Assembly: GCA_050013395.1 (NCBI GenBank) | Contig: JBEKFI010000006.1 | Span: 1 to 64,000 of the forward strand | Direction of reading: 5' to 3' | Length of the DNA stretch: 64,000 bases | From: JBEKZD01 sp050013395 | GTDB lineage: Bacteria; Verrucomicrobiota; Verrucomicrobiia; Palsa-1439 | Shown here: in pieces, positions 15,528-24,419 of the stretch | Layout: each line of letters opens with the position of its first letter | Position numbering within the stretch: position 1 is the first letter of the stretch | Position numbers and translations under genes: made by a program | The notes under the pieces: model-generated | The model's database searches: none | Seen by the model: the letters and a program-made list of their open reading frames with translations, nothing else | What the model was told of the DNA's origin: nothing

Positions 15528-16910
15528 ATGAGCGCGACAGCAACCAGTTCTCTTTGGAGTCGCAGACGCAAGTGGGCGCTGCGGCTGCTGATTGCCGGGC
15601 TGGTCTTGGTCGCGCTGTTTACTGTCTATCGATACACTCTGGAACGCGTGCTGGCATCGAAGCTGGAGGCGATCCGCAAGCAAGGCTACCCGGTCACGCT
15701 GGCGGAGTTGGACAAATGGTATCCGCAAGTGCTCGCGGGCGGGAACGGCGCGGACGCGTTCGGCGTGGCCTTCACCCGATTGGCAAACGGAACGGATCCG
15801 CCATCATCGCCTCGCGTCGATCTGGCCGGCCTCACTCCGCACACCACGCCGCTGTCTGACGCCATAAAGCAGGCCATGACGAGTTTGCTGGCCAGCAACG
15901 CGGAGGCCATGGCCCTCTTGCACGAGGCTGCATCCACCAAGCGGAGCCGCTATCCGCTGAATCTGGAAAGACTTTCCCTGTTGCCCTATCCGCATCTGGT
16001 GAACCTGCACCGCAGCGCGTATTTGCTGGAATTGGAGGCCGTCGGCTACGCTGAGAACGAGAATCCGGCGCTGGCCGCCCGCTCGGTGGATTCGCTGCTG
16101 GGTCTCGCGCGCTCCCTGGCGGCCGAACCGCTGGTGCGCTCTTATCTGGCGCGCCTTGAGTGTCAGCGCGTTGCCGTGGCCAGCTTCCAGCAAGTCCTCA
16201 ACAAGGTGACCCCGACCGATTCACAACTGGGCAGTCTGAGCGAGGCGCTGCAGCAGGCGAACAACTCGTACAGTCTGTCGCGCGCTTTCATCGGCCAACG
16301 CTGCATCGGCATTTACAGTTTCGAATTGATGGGCGGCATGGCTGACGTGTGGCGAATGCGTCTCGGGCGCAATTGGCACTGGTGGCAGCGACTGGTCATC
16401 AAACTGACGGTGTTCTTCAGTTCGTCTGCCTGTCTCTACGACGCCTCCGGCCTGCTGCAATGGGACGAACTGCGTTACCTGCAGTTGATGGATCGGTACA
16501 TCGAGGCGGCGCGAGCGGACTTTCCCGAGCGGATTGCCGTCGCGCGCACCCTGCAAAGCGCTGTTCGGCAGTTGCCGCGATCTCATGTATTCACGGGACA
16601 ATGGCTGCGGGGTATGAACGGCTCGGACCTCATTCTGAAAGACGCCTCAATGACGGCCCGCTTGCGCGCCGCGCAGATCGCTATCGCCACCGAACGGTAT
16701 CGCCTCGCGCACGACCAGCCTCCTGAGACTCTGGCAATGTTGGCCCCGACCTGCCTGGAGACGGTGCCGACCGATCCATTCGATCCCGCCTCGGCGGGAC
16801 TGCGGTATAAGAAGCTGACGAAGGGCTACGTTGTGTACAGCGTCGGCGAGGATGGCCAGGACGATGGAGGCGACGAGAAGAAAGACATCACGTTCGCAGT
16901 CGAACGGTGA
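15528..16910 (+). CDS. Membrane-anchored hypothetical protein, paralog 3 of 3
   Basis: A 460-residue family member directly downstream of paralog 2, with a GCGTGGAGCGT repeat between. Topology is the same: RRRKWALR, one transmembrane helix, then a helical domain with ELDKWYPQVLAGGNGADAF near residue 65 (the PPPGEN part is altered) and the ending YKKLTKGYVVYSVGEDGQ with DITFAVER. The GGNQ-free helical body suggests a structural or adaptor role rather than an enzyme, but this is not established. Confidence 0.72.
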   Translation: MSATATSSLWSRRRKWALRLLIAGLVLVALFTVYRYTLERVLASKLEAIRKQGYPVTLAELDKWYPQVLAGGNGADAFGVAFTRLANGTDPPSSPRVDLAGLTPHTTPLSDAIKQAMTSLLASNAEAMALLHEAASTKRSRYPLNLERLSLLPYPHLVNLHRSAYLLELEAVGYAENENPALAARSVDSLLGLARSLAAEPLVRSYLARLECQRVAVASFQQVLNKVTPTDSQLGSLSEALQQANNSYSLSRAFIGQRCIGIYSFELMGGMADVWRMRLGRNWHWWQRLVIKLTVFFSSSACLYDASGLLQWDELRYLQLMDRYIEAARADFPERIAVARTLQSAVRQLPRSHVFTGQWLRGMNGSDLILKDASMTARLRAAQIAIATERYRLAHDQPPETLAMLAPTCLETVPTDPFDPASAGLRYKKLTKGYVVYSVGEDGQDDGGDEKKDITFAVER

Positions 16911-17283
16911 GGCGGGCGTGGCGGATGGCGTGCTTGCGATGATAGCCGCAGACTGCGCAGAACTCATCGAGGATTTTGGATCTGAACTGGCGGCCCACGT
17001 GTTGATAGCGGGCACGGATGGTTCCGCCGTGGCGGGATATTCGTGTTTGGGATTTGTCCCCATAATGCAGGTTCCTTTCGGTAACCTGCATTATGAGTCA
17101 ACGACCCCTTCCCCCCGCACACCCTTTCCCTTCCCCGGTAACATTTAGTTAGAGCCAATTCGTCCTTGCCTCAAACCGGGCTTTTTACTTGATTCGCTTC
17201 AGCTTTCTGGGAAAATCGCTGCACTCGCGTTGCGCGCGAGAAGAACGAAGTTCTGAAGCGGGAATGTTTTCCGGAGATTTCCT
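16911..17283 (+). other. Intergenic region with one strong hairpin
   Basis: No convincing gene. A 13-bp perfect inverted repeat sits at 17061-17095. The rest shows only short frames without family features. Confidence 0.5.
17061..17095. repeat. Perfect 13-bp inverted repeat hairpin
   Basis: CATAATGCAGGTT (17061-17073) and AACCTGCATTATG (17083-17095) are exact complements around a 9-base loop CCTTTCGGT. No T-run follows, so it is not a simple intrinsic terminator. Confidence 0.8.
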
Positions 17284-19320
17284 ATGCCTTTTGATGCCTC
17301 GAAAGTTCGTGCCGTGGCTGTCGTCGGCCACGCTTCCAGTGGTAAAACTTCACTCATCGACAGCACGCTGTTCATGGCCAAAGCCGTGCCCACCCACGGG
17401 CGCGTGGCCAACGGCACCAGCGTCGCCGATTGTTTGCCCGACGAAATCGAGCGTAAAATCACGATTCACGCCAAACCGCTGCACTGCAAATGGCAGGATT
17501 ATCAGGTTTACTTGCTCGACACGCCCGGCGTCGCCGATTTCTACGGCGACACGATGGCGGCAATCCGTGCCGCCGATGCGGCCATCGTTGTCGTCGATGG
17601 CGTCAACGGCGTCGAAATCGGAACGAGGCGCATTTGGAAACTGCTCGACGAGATGCAAAAGCCGCGTCTGATCTTTGTCAGCAAGCTGAACAAGGAAAAC
17701 AGCGATTTCTTCCGCTGCATCGAACAGATCAGGGGCGCCTTCGGCAAGAACTGCATTCCGTTTGAGCTACCGGTCGGCAAGGAGGCGGGCTTTTCAAAGG
17801 TTGTGAACCTGCGCACGACGCCCGAAGCGGAAGTGCCTGCCGAATTGCGCGACCAATTCAAGAGCGCCCACGACAGCCTGGAAGAAGCCGCCGCTGAGCA
17901 AGACGACAAGCTGCTGGAAGAATACCTCGGCGGACAGAAGCTCACCGTTGACGAAATCACCAATGGCACGCGCGTCGGCGTGGCCCGCGGCGCAACGGTC
18001 CCGATTTACTGCGGTTGCGCCGAGAAGGAAATTGGGTTGCGCCAATTGCTTGACGGCGTCACGGCGTTGCTTCCGTCGCCGATTGACCGCGGACCCGTAT
18101 CATCCGAAAACGGCGAAAAGATTGAGCCCAAGGCCGACGCGCCGTTCAGTGGATTTGTCTTCAAGGCGACAGTCGATCCGTACGCCGGTCATCTGGCCTA
18201 CGTGCGGGTGTACTCAGGGACGTTGCGGGCCGACCTGGATGTGTTGAACGCGACGCGCGGCGGCAAGGAACGCGTGCCGCAACTGTTGCGGCTGCAGGGC
18301 AGGACCCAAACGGTCGTCGCCGACGCGGGCCCGGGCGAGATCGTTGCGCTGGCCAAACTCAAGGACACGCACATCAACAACACGCTGTGCGATCCGTCGC
18401 GAAAAATCACTTTCCCGCCGATCCGGTTCCCGCGGCCGGTGATGAGTTTTGCGGTTCATCCGCACACGCAGAAGGACGAGGAAAAGATCAGCCTCGCCTT
18501 GCATCGGTTGATCGAAGAAGACGCCACGTTTCACATGGAACGCAATCCCAACACCAAGGAGTTGGTCATCTCGGGCATGGGTGACATGCATCTGGCGGTC
18601 GTGGTGGACAACCTGAAACGCAGACTCGGCGTCAACGTGGATCTCAGCACGCCGAAGGTCGATTACAAGGAAACCATCACGGGGCGCGGCGACGGCCATT
18701 ACAAACACAAGAAACAGTCCGGCGGTCGCGGCCAGTATGGCGAAGCGTACGTCAAGGTCGAGCCGCAGGAACGCGGCAAGGGATTCGAGTACGTGGACGA
18801 GGTGGTCGGCGGCGCGATCCCGCGCAACTTCATCCCGGCCGTCGAAAAGGGCTGCGTGGAAGCGATGCTGGGCGGCGTGGTGGCCGGCTATCCCGTCGTG
18901 GACGTGCGGGCGATTGTCTATGACGGCTCCTATCACGACGTGGACTCCAGCGAAATCAGCTTCAAGATCGCCGGCCTGCACGCGTTCAAGGACGCGATGA
19001 GCAAGGCGCGGCCCGTGTTGCTCGAGCCGATCATGAACGTCACCGTCTATGTGCCCGATCAATACATGGGCGACATCACCGGCGACCTCAACCACCGTCG
19101 CGGCCGCATCACGACCGTCGAACCGGCCGATGGCCTGCAAGCCATCAAGGCGCAGGTGCCGCAGGCCGAGGTTTTCAAGTACTCCAGTGAACTCCGTTCG
19201 ATGACGGGCGGCCGCGGAAGCTTCGAACTGGAGTTCTCGCACTACGAACAGGTCCCGCAGCACATCGCCCAGAAGGTCATCGCCGAAGCCCAAGCCGCCA
19301 AGAAAGCCGAGCAGGAGTGA
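17284..19320 (+). CDS. Divergent elongation factor G-like GTPase
   Basis: A 678-residue translational GTPase with the EF-G domain order: G domain, domain II (FSGFVFKATVDPYAGHLAYVRVYSG), III, IV (GGRGQYGEAYVKVEP) and V (DQYMGDITGDLNHRRGRI). The nucleotide motifs differ from housekeeping EF-G: P-loop VGHASSGKTSL, DTPGVADF in place of DTPGHVDF, and SKLNKENSDF at the NKxD position. This fits the second, specialised EF-G class (FusA2/EF-G-like), with possible roles in ribosome recycling or stress. It appears to be monocistronic. Confidence 0.88.
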   Translation: MPFDASKVRAVAVVGHASSGKTSLIDSTLFMAKAVPTHGRVANGTSVADCLPDEIERKITIHAKPLHCKWQDYQVYLLDTPGVADFYGDTMAAIRAADAAIVVVDGVNGVEIGTRRIWKLLDEMQKPRLIFVSKLNKENSDFFRCIEQIRGAFGKNCIPFELPVGKEAGFSKVVNLRTTPEAEVPAELRDQFKSAHDSLEEAAAEQDDKLLEEYLGGQKLTVDEITNGTRVGVARGATVPIYCGCAEKEIGLRQLLDGVTALLPSPIDRGPVSSENGEKIEPKADAPFSGFVFKATVDPYAGHLAYVRVYSGTLRADLDVLNATRGGKERVPQLLRLQGRTQTVVADAGPGEIVALAKLKDTHINNTLCDPSRKITFPPIRFPRPVMSFAVHPHTQKDEEKISLALHRLIEEDATFHMERNPNTKELVISGMGDMHLAVVVDNLKRRLGVNVDLSTPKVDYKETITGRGDGHYKHKKQSGGRGQYGEAYVKVEPQERGKGFEYVDEVVGGAIPRNFIPAVEKGCVEAMLGGVVAGYPVVDVRAIVYDGSYHDVDSSEISFKIAGLHAFKDAMSKARPVLLEPIMNVTVYVPDQYMGDITGDLNHRRGRITTVEPADGLQAIKAQVPQAEVFKYSSELRSMTGGRGSFELEFSHYEQVPQHIAQKVIAEAQAAKKAEQE

Positions 19321-19342
19321 TCGGCACAGGGGCAACTCAGCG

Positions 19343-19363
19343 ATACATCGGTATCCGATGTAT
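19343..19363. repeat. Perfect palindrome after the EF-G gene
   Basis: ATACATCGG, TAT, CCGATGTAT, 23 bases after the stop codon. No T-run follows; it could be an operator or a weak RNA hairpin. Confidence 0.5.
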
Positions 19364-19460
19364 GCCGTCGTCACGTCATCGCCCGTCCTGGGGAATACCG
19401 ACCCAATCTCCGCTTCGCGCTCACGTACCGGCTAACATCGTCAAATGGAGAATAGATAGA

Positions 19461-19970
19461 TCAGACCCCGGTCTGTCCATATAGTGTATAGCTCGGGCCG
19501 CTCCCAACGGGTGACAACGGGATGGCTTGTCCGTCGAAGCTCACGGCAAAACTGGCTCCCAACCACGGGAACACTTCCAACTGAATGGACTTGGCACTCA
19601 CCGGAACCAAACCGACTTGGGCCAGGGAAGCATCGAGGAGGTCTGATGAGTCGCGGGTAAATGGGTTACCCCCGCATTGGAGAAGCGCAGTATATTGGCC
19701 TTGGATGATACCACCATAGGGCCAATCCGGGCCAAAGATATCGATGCTGGCATCTCCGAGTGTGGAGTTATTCTGCAACACTTGAGTGACTTGATTGGTG
19801 CCGAGATAGCCCGTCCAGTGTGGAATCGCGTCCGTAATCGGCACGAAGCCTCCATACTGAACTGGCGCGAGGTCGGCATCTTCAAAATCGAGATTTTGAA
19901 AGGTCTGACGCAATAGGCCGGACGTGCAACTCAGGTACAACACCAAAGAATAAACTAACCCTTTCCTCAT
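19461..19970 (-). CDS. PEP-CTERM-type exported protein, truncated paralog
   Basis: About 169 residues from the ATG at 19970 (MRKGLVYSLVLYLSCTSGLL signal). It shares the repeat-family pattern TFQNLDFEDADLAPV, then WTGYLGTNQVTQVLQNN and TGLVPVSAKS-like GLVPVSAKSIQLEV with its two tandem neighbours. The reading frame stops after SYTLYGQTGV, at the point where the next paralog continues EADISSFAGQ, so the PEP-CTERM sorting signal is missing. It would be secreted but not exosortase-processed, or it is decaying. Confidence 0.6.
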   Translation of the reverse strand: MRKGLVYSLVLYLSCTSGLLRQTFQNLDFEDADLAPVQYGGFVPITDAIPHWTGYLGTNQVTQVLQNNSTLGDASIDIFGPDWPYGGIIQGQYTALLQCGGNPFTRDSSDLLDASLAQVGLVPVSAKSIQLEVFPWLGASFAVSFDGQAIPLSPVGSGPSYTLYGQTGV

Positions 19971-20011
19971 CACCGACCTCGCAAGGGACAATACTCGTTG
20001 CCCGGAAGTTT

Positions 20012-20713
20012 TCACGCGGCCCGGCGGTAGGTCAAACGCCACAAGCCAAGCGCCGCGACTCCGATCACCAGTAAACTCAAACCACTCGGTTCAGGAATCG
20101 GGTCAGGCGAGAACTCGATGGAATCCAAGGTCAATCCATGGAGTTGGCCCTCGTACGGATTCTGGGCGAACACCGTAAACGTTAACTCAGCCGCTTGCCC
20201 TGCAAATGATGAAATATCGGCTTCGTATAGACTATAGTTTTGACCGGTCACCGGAGAAGAAACCAAGTTGAGACTTGAACCTCCCAAGGATACTGCGAAT
20301 GGACCGAAGGCATTTGCAAGAAAACTCAGCGACTTTGTACCTACCGGAACCAATCCGGTTTGGGAGAGTGATGCATCAGCGGATATCGAAGAACTGCCGA
20401 GTTGAAGACCTGCTTCGAGAGAAAGAGTGTAGTTCCCTTGAATGACCGGAAACGCGCCGCTGGAACTCCAAAGGGCGATACCTGTGGAATCCAAGAAAGC
20501 GTTGTCGTACAAAATCCAGTCCAGTTGATTGGTTCCCGAAAACCCATTCCAACCGGGCAACGCCTCGCTGAGGTAAACACCGTTATGAGGATCGCCAGAA
20601 ATTGGGACCAACGTTGCCGACTCAAAGTCTAAATTTGTGAAGGTGCCCGACGCCCACAGAACGGAAGTGCAACTCACATACAACACGAAGGAGCAAACAA
20701 TCCCTTTCCTCAT
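20012..20713 (-). CDS. PEP-CTERM sorting domain protein
   Basis: A 233-residue exported protein. It has an N-terminal signal (MRKGIVCSFVLYVSCTSVLW), a beta-rich middle with FTNLDFESATLVPISGDPHNG and SLSFLANAFGPFAVSLGGS, and at the end IPEPSGLSLLVIGVAALGLW plus RLTYRRAA: the PEP motif, transmembrane helix and basic tail recognised by exosortase. It probably ends up on the cell surface. The leader sequence (GGGCAACGAGTATTGTCC) is repeated before all three tandem paralogs. Confidence 0.85.
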   Translation of the reverse strand: MRKGIVCSFVLYVSCTSVLWASGTFTNLDFESATLVPISGDPHNGVYLSEALPGWNGFSGTNQLDWILYDNAFLDSTGIALWSSSGAFPVIQGNYTLSLEAGLQLGSSSISADASLSQTGLVPVGTKSLSFLANAFGPFAVSLGGSSLNLVSSPVTGQNYSLYEADISSFAGQAAELTFTVFAQNPYEGQLHGLTLDSIEFSPDPIPEPSGLSLLVIGVAALGLWRLTYRRAA

Positions 20714-20753
20714 CCATCACCTCGAACAGGACAATACTCGTTGCCCGCTGTTT

Positions 20754-21431
20754 TCACGCGGTCTTGCGATAAGTCACGCGCCAACAGCCAAGCGCCACAA
20801 CTCCAATCACCAGTAAACTCAAACCACTCGGTTCAGGGATCGGCTGGGCGGCGAACGAGATCGCGTCAAGATCGCATGGGGCGCTACCGTGAGCGGTACC
20901 TATCGTGAATCTCATTTCTTCAACAGAGCCCGCAAACGAGGAAATATCACAGCCGAAGAAGCCGGAGCCAAGTGGAAATACCGTTGTATTTTGACTACCA
21001 ACCGTAACAGTCAGGTCATTCGTATAAAACAACCTGGCTTCAAACTGGAGAGAATTCGCCCAAACGGGGATCAGACCCGTCTGGGCGATGCTTGCTGGCT
21101 GTGCTCCTTCGTTTTGAGTGCCTCCAGCTTGGAGGATTGCTGTGTAGGTCCCCTCAAGCGGCTGGTAACCGAACGAATACTGAGGCCCCATAATGCCGAC
21201 GTTGGCATCGCCCAGTGTAATGGCGTTATGCCCTACTTGGGTGAGTTGTTTCGTGCCGATGTACGCTGACCAGCCGGGAAGTCCATCCGAAACGGACACA
21301 AATTCCTCGTAATCGGGAGGCAAATTGCTGACGTTAGCCGACTCGAAATCGAGATTTTGAAAAGTCTGTGCCCGAAGGGCAGAAGTGAAGCTTACACACA
21401 ACAGCACAGCTAGAACAATTCCCTTTCTCAT
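20754..21431 (-). CDS. PEP-CTERM sorting domain protein
   Basis: A 225-residue paralog of the gene at 20012. The start at 21431 (MRKGIVLAVLLCVSFTSALRAQ) is chosen because the same MRKG start and GAGGT-GGTG upstream context occur in all three copies. The body has TFQNLDFESANVSNLPPDYE and AQTGLIPVWANSLQFEARL. The C-terminus IPEPSGLSLLVIGVVALGCW with a basic tail is the exosortase signal. It is first in the tandem row on the minus strand. Confidence 0.85.
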   Translation of the reverse strand: MRKGIVLAVLLCVSFTSALRAQTFQNLDFESANVSNLPPDYEEFVSVSDGLPGWSAYIGTKQLTQVGHNAITLGDANVGIMGPQYSFGYQPLEGTYTAILQAGGTQNEGAQPASIAQTGLIPVWANSLQFEARLFYTNDLTVTVGSQNTTVFPLGSGFFGCDISSFAGSVEEMRFTIGTAHGSAPCDLDAISFAAQPIPEPSGLSLLVIGVVALGCWRVTYRKTA

Positions 21432-21728
21432 CACCGACCTCGTAGCGCACAATACTCGTTGCCCGCCAGTCTCGCAAGCCAGAACTGGAGCGGGCAGAGA
21501 CTGTGAGGTTCGATCTCGCACATTAGTCGCTCCGAATGTTGTTTGTTGAAACCTTGAACCCATTGGCTTGCCCACACGGTGCATACTGGCGTCGATGAGC
21601 CGCGGCTACATCTCACCGAGCAGCCGGCCGTACCTATTTCGGGTGTGACCACTTGAATAAGTGCGCGCTGGATACGTCTATCGGTGCGATTACACCTCGG
21701 AGGACATGAAGCCGGACTTGGATTGACG

Positions 21729-24419
21729 ATGGAGCGATTTCTTGCTACAGGTATTGTCAGCAAGTTGCCAAGCCGAGGAACCATTCTCGAAGGCGAGGAT
21801 TTTGTGCCAGGACCCCAAATCATCGAAGCGCCAGCGCCCCTTGTTACGGCCAAAGCCGTCAACGAAGGTGGCGTAAGCAGCGTATCCCCGCAGGCTGTTG
21901 TCCCCGCCGAGCGGGTGCTGACGGACGGAAAGTTCTTCCGCATCGGGGCACAGAAGTTTTACCCGAAAGGCGTCACCTACGGCACGTTCAAGCCCGATGC
22001 GTCCGGGTGCACGTTCCCCAAGCCGGAACAGGTGGAGTGGGACTTCGAGTTGATCAAGCAACTCAATGCCAATTGCGTCCGCGTTTACCACGTGCCGCCG
22101 CGCTGGTTCTTGGATTTAGCGCAGCAGCATGGGCTGAAGGTACTGATTGATTGCGTCTGGTCCAAGCACACCTGTTTCCTCGATGACCCCGAGACGATGG
22201 AAAACGCCCGACGCGCCGTGCGCCAAGCGGCGGAAACGGTGGCGGGCCATCCGGCGGTGTTCGCGCTGGTGCTGGCCAACGAGATTCCGCCGGACATTGC
22301 GCGCTGGTACGGCGCGCGCCGGATCGAAAGCTTCATCGACGACCTGGCGGCCATCGTGAAACGAATCGATCCGCAACGGCTGGTCACCTTCGTCAATTTC
22401 CCGCCCACGGAGTTCCTCCGCCCCAGCAGTCTGGACTTTGTCAGCTTTAACGTTTACCTGCACGAGCAGCGGCCGTTCTCAAACTATCTGGATCGACTCC
22501 AAAGCATCGCGGGCGACAAACCGCTGGTGCTCGCGGAGTTCGGCATCGACTCGATCCGCGAGAGCGAAGAACGCAAGGCGCAGATTCTGAGCAGCCACAT
22601 CGAGATCGCCTTCCGCGCCGGGCTGGCCGGTACGTTCATTTTTGCCTTCACCGACGATTGGCACACGGGTGGTCACCAAATTGAAAACTGGTTCTTCGGG
22701 TTGACCGACCGCGAACGGCAGCCACGCCGTTCGTATCACGCGATTGCCGAGCAGTACAAGCGCGCCCCGCACTTTCCGTTGCCGGATTACCCAAAGGTAA
22801 GCGTCGTGGTGGCGAGCTACAACGGCGGGCGGACTCTGCCCGCGTGCCTGAATTCGCTGACGCATCTGAATTATCCCAACTACGAGATCATCCTCGTCGA
22901 TGACGGCTCGACCGACGACACGGCGAAGATTGCCTCGCATTACCCTTCAGTGCGAACGATTCATCAGCCCAACCTTGGCTTGAGTGCCGCCCGCAACACA
23001 GGCATTGCGGCGGCTGAGGGCGACTTGATCGCTTTTACCGACAGCGATTGTCGCGCTGACGAAGACTGGCTTTACTATCTCGTTGGCGACCTGCTGAAGA
23101 CAGACGCCGCCGCCATTGGCGGTCACAACTTTCCTCCGGCGGAGGACGACTGGATTGCGGGCGCCGTGGCGGTTTCGCCCGGCGGCCCAGCGCACGTCAT
23201 GCTCGATGACCGCAACGCGGAGCACATCCCCGGCTGCAACATGATGTTCTGGAAGTGGTCGCTCGAGGGGATCGAAGGATTCGATCCGCAATACCGCGCG
23301 GCGGGCGACGACGTGGACGTTTGCTGGCGGCTGCTGCAACGCGGATACAAGATCACCTTTTCGCACGCCGGTTTCGTCTGGCATTACCGCCGCAACACCT
23401 TCGCCGCCTACTTGAAACAGCAGCGCGGCTACGGCGTGGCCGAGGCGCTGCTGCGCTACAAACATCCTGAATACTTCAACAGCCTCGGCGGCATGCGCTG
23501 GCACGGTCGGATTTACAATCCGACGCGGGCGGCGGGCGCGTTCGGGCGGTTCGTGATTTATCACGGCATCTTCGGCAGCGGCCTGTTTCAAACACTCTAC
23601 ACTCCCGAACCAGCCGGATTGCTGCCGATCCTGACCAGCCTGGAATGGCACGTGTTGTTTACGTTGGGCGGGGTTTTGCTGGCGATGATGTGGCCGGCGC
23701 TCTGGCCACTGCCGGCACTAACGCTCCTGGCGAGCCTGAGTGCGGCGGCGCTGGCTGCCGCGCGCGTCGATCTGCCTCCCTGGCAACGGCGCATCTGGTC
23801 GCGGCCGCTCGTCACCGGATTGTATTTGCTTCAGCCGATCGTGCGCGGTTGGCCAAGGTACGCGCATCGATTGCGCCGATCGGAGACGCCGACGACGGCG
23901 CACGCGACGGTGAGAGAGTTGGCCGAGCAGTACGACGGCGTGTCGAGCATTCACACGGTCAATTACTGGAACGAGCAGGGGATCGAACGCGTTGCTTTTT
24001 TGCAGAAGCTTTTGGAGGTTCTGGAGCGCGACCAGTGGCAGGCCAGCGCCGATAGCGGTTGGGACGAGCATGACGTGACGATTCACGGCGACCGCTTCAC
24101 CAAGGCTGTCGTCAACACCGTTTGCGAAAACCATGGCGGCGACAAGCGATTGCTGCGGGCGCGATTGTGCGCCCGCTGGACACTGCTGGCGAAAGTGCTG
24201 CTGTGGACTGACGTCGCGCTGGTGGCGCTCTTCCTCGTGGTGGCACAGCATGCCTTGTGGGCGCTATCGGCGTGGTTGCTGGTGGTGCTGGTGGCGGCGT
24301 ACCTGCATTTGCGCTCGCATCGCACGTTGCGGTTGGCGATTGCCCTCTTGGATGTGACGGCGCAGCAGATGGGACTCACCAAGCTCACGGCTCCGAAAAA
24401 GTTTGAAAAGCCCGCGTAG
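21729..24419 (+). CDS. Fusion of glycoside hydrolase-like TIM barrel and GT2 glycosyltransferase
   Basis: About 896 residues from the ATG at 21729; an upstream GTG is possible. Residues about 60-350 form a GH2/GH5-like barrel with NCVRVYHVPPRWFLDLA, the putative acid/base LANEIPPDI and nucleophile LAEFGID. From about 355 a GT2 domain follows: VSVVVASYNGGRTLPACL, ILVDDGSTDDT, FTDSDCRAD, a GCNMMFWKWSLEGIEGFDP segment and GDDVDVCWRLLQRG. Hydrophobic segments at about 640-690 and 800-850 place it in the membrane. It probably builds and trims a surface polysaccharide. It overlaps the GT39-like gene. Confidence 0.85.
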   Translation: MERFLATGIVSKLPSRGTILEGEDFVPGPQIIEAPAPLVTAKAVNEGGVSSVSPQAVVPAERVLTDGKFFRIGAQKFYPKGVTYGTFKPDASGCTFPKPEQVEWDFELIKQLNANCVRVYHVPPRWFLDLAQQHGLKVLIDCVWSKHTCFLDDPETMENARRAVRQAAETVAGHPAVFALVLANEIPPDIARWYGARRIESFIDDLAAIVKRIDPQRLVTFVNFPPTEFLRPSSLDFVSFNVYLHEQRPFSNYLDRLQSIAGDKPLVLAEFGIDSIRESEERKAQILSSHIEIAFRAGLAGTFIFAFTDDWHTGGHQIENWFFGLTDRERQPRRSYHAIAEQYKRAPHFPLPDYPKVSVVVASYNGGRTLPACLNSLTHLNYPNYEIILVDDGSTDDTAKIASHYPSVRTIHQPNLGLSAARNTGIAAAEGDLIAFTDSDCRADEDWLYYLVGDLLKTDAAAIGGHNFPPAEDDWIAGAVAVSPGGPAHVMLDDRNAEHIPGCNMMFWKWSLEGIEGFDPQYRAAGDDVDVCWRLLQRGYKITFSHAGFVWHYRRNTFAAYLKQQRGYGVAEALLRYKHPEYFNSLGGMRWHGRIYNPTRAAGAFGRFVIYHGIFGSGLFQTLYTPEPAGLLPILTSLEWHVLFTLGGVLLAMMWPALWPLPALTLLASLSAAALAAARVDLPPWQRRIWSRPLVTGLYLLQPIVRGWPRYAHRLRRSETPTTAHATVRELAEQYDGVSSIHTVNYWNEQGIERVAFLQKLLEVLERDQWQASADSGWDEHDVTIHGDRFTKAVVNTVCENHGGDKRLLRARLCARWTLLAKVLLWTDVALVALFLVVAQHALWALSAWLLVVLVAAYLHLRSHRTLRLAIALLDVTAQQMGLTKLTAPKKFEKPA

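Noticed and set aside
17061..17095. A chromosome-dimer dif site, because the arms contain CATAATG and CATTATG
   Set aside because: The arms are fully symmetric with a 9-base loop, unlike the 11-6-11 dif layout with partly asymmetric arms.
18214..19374. A 386-codon minus-strand frame opposite the EF-G-like gene
   Set aside because: Antisense shadow of a conserved gene, rich in His, Arg and Asp.
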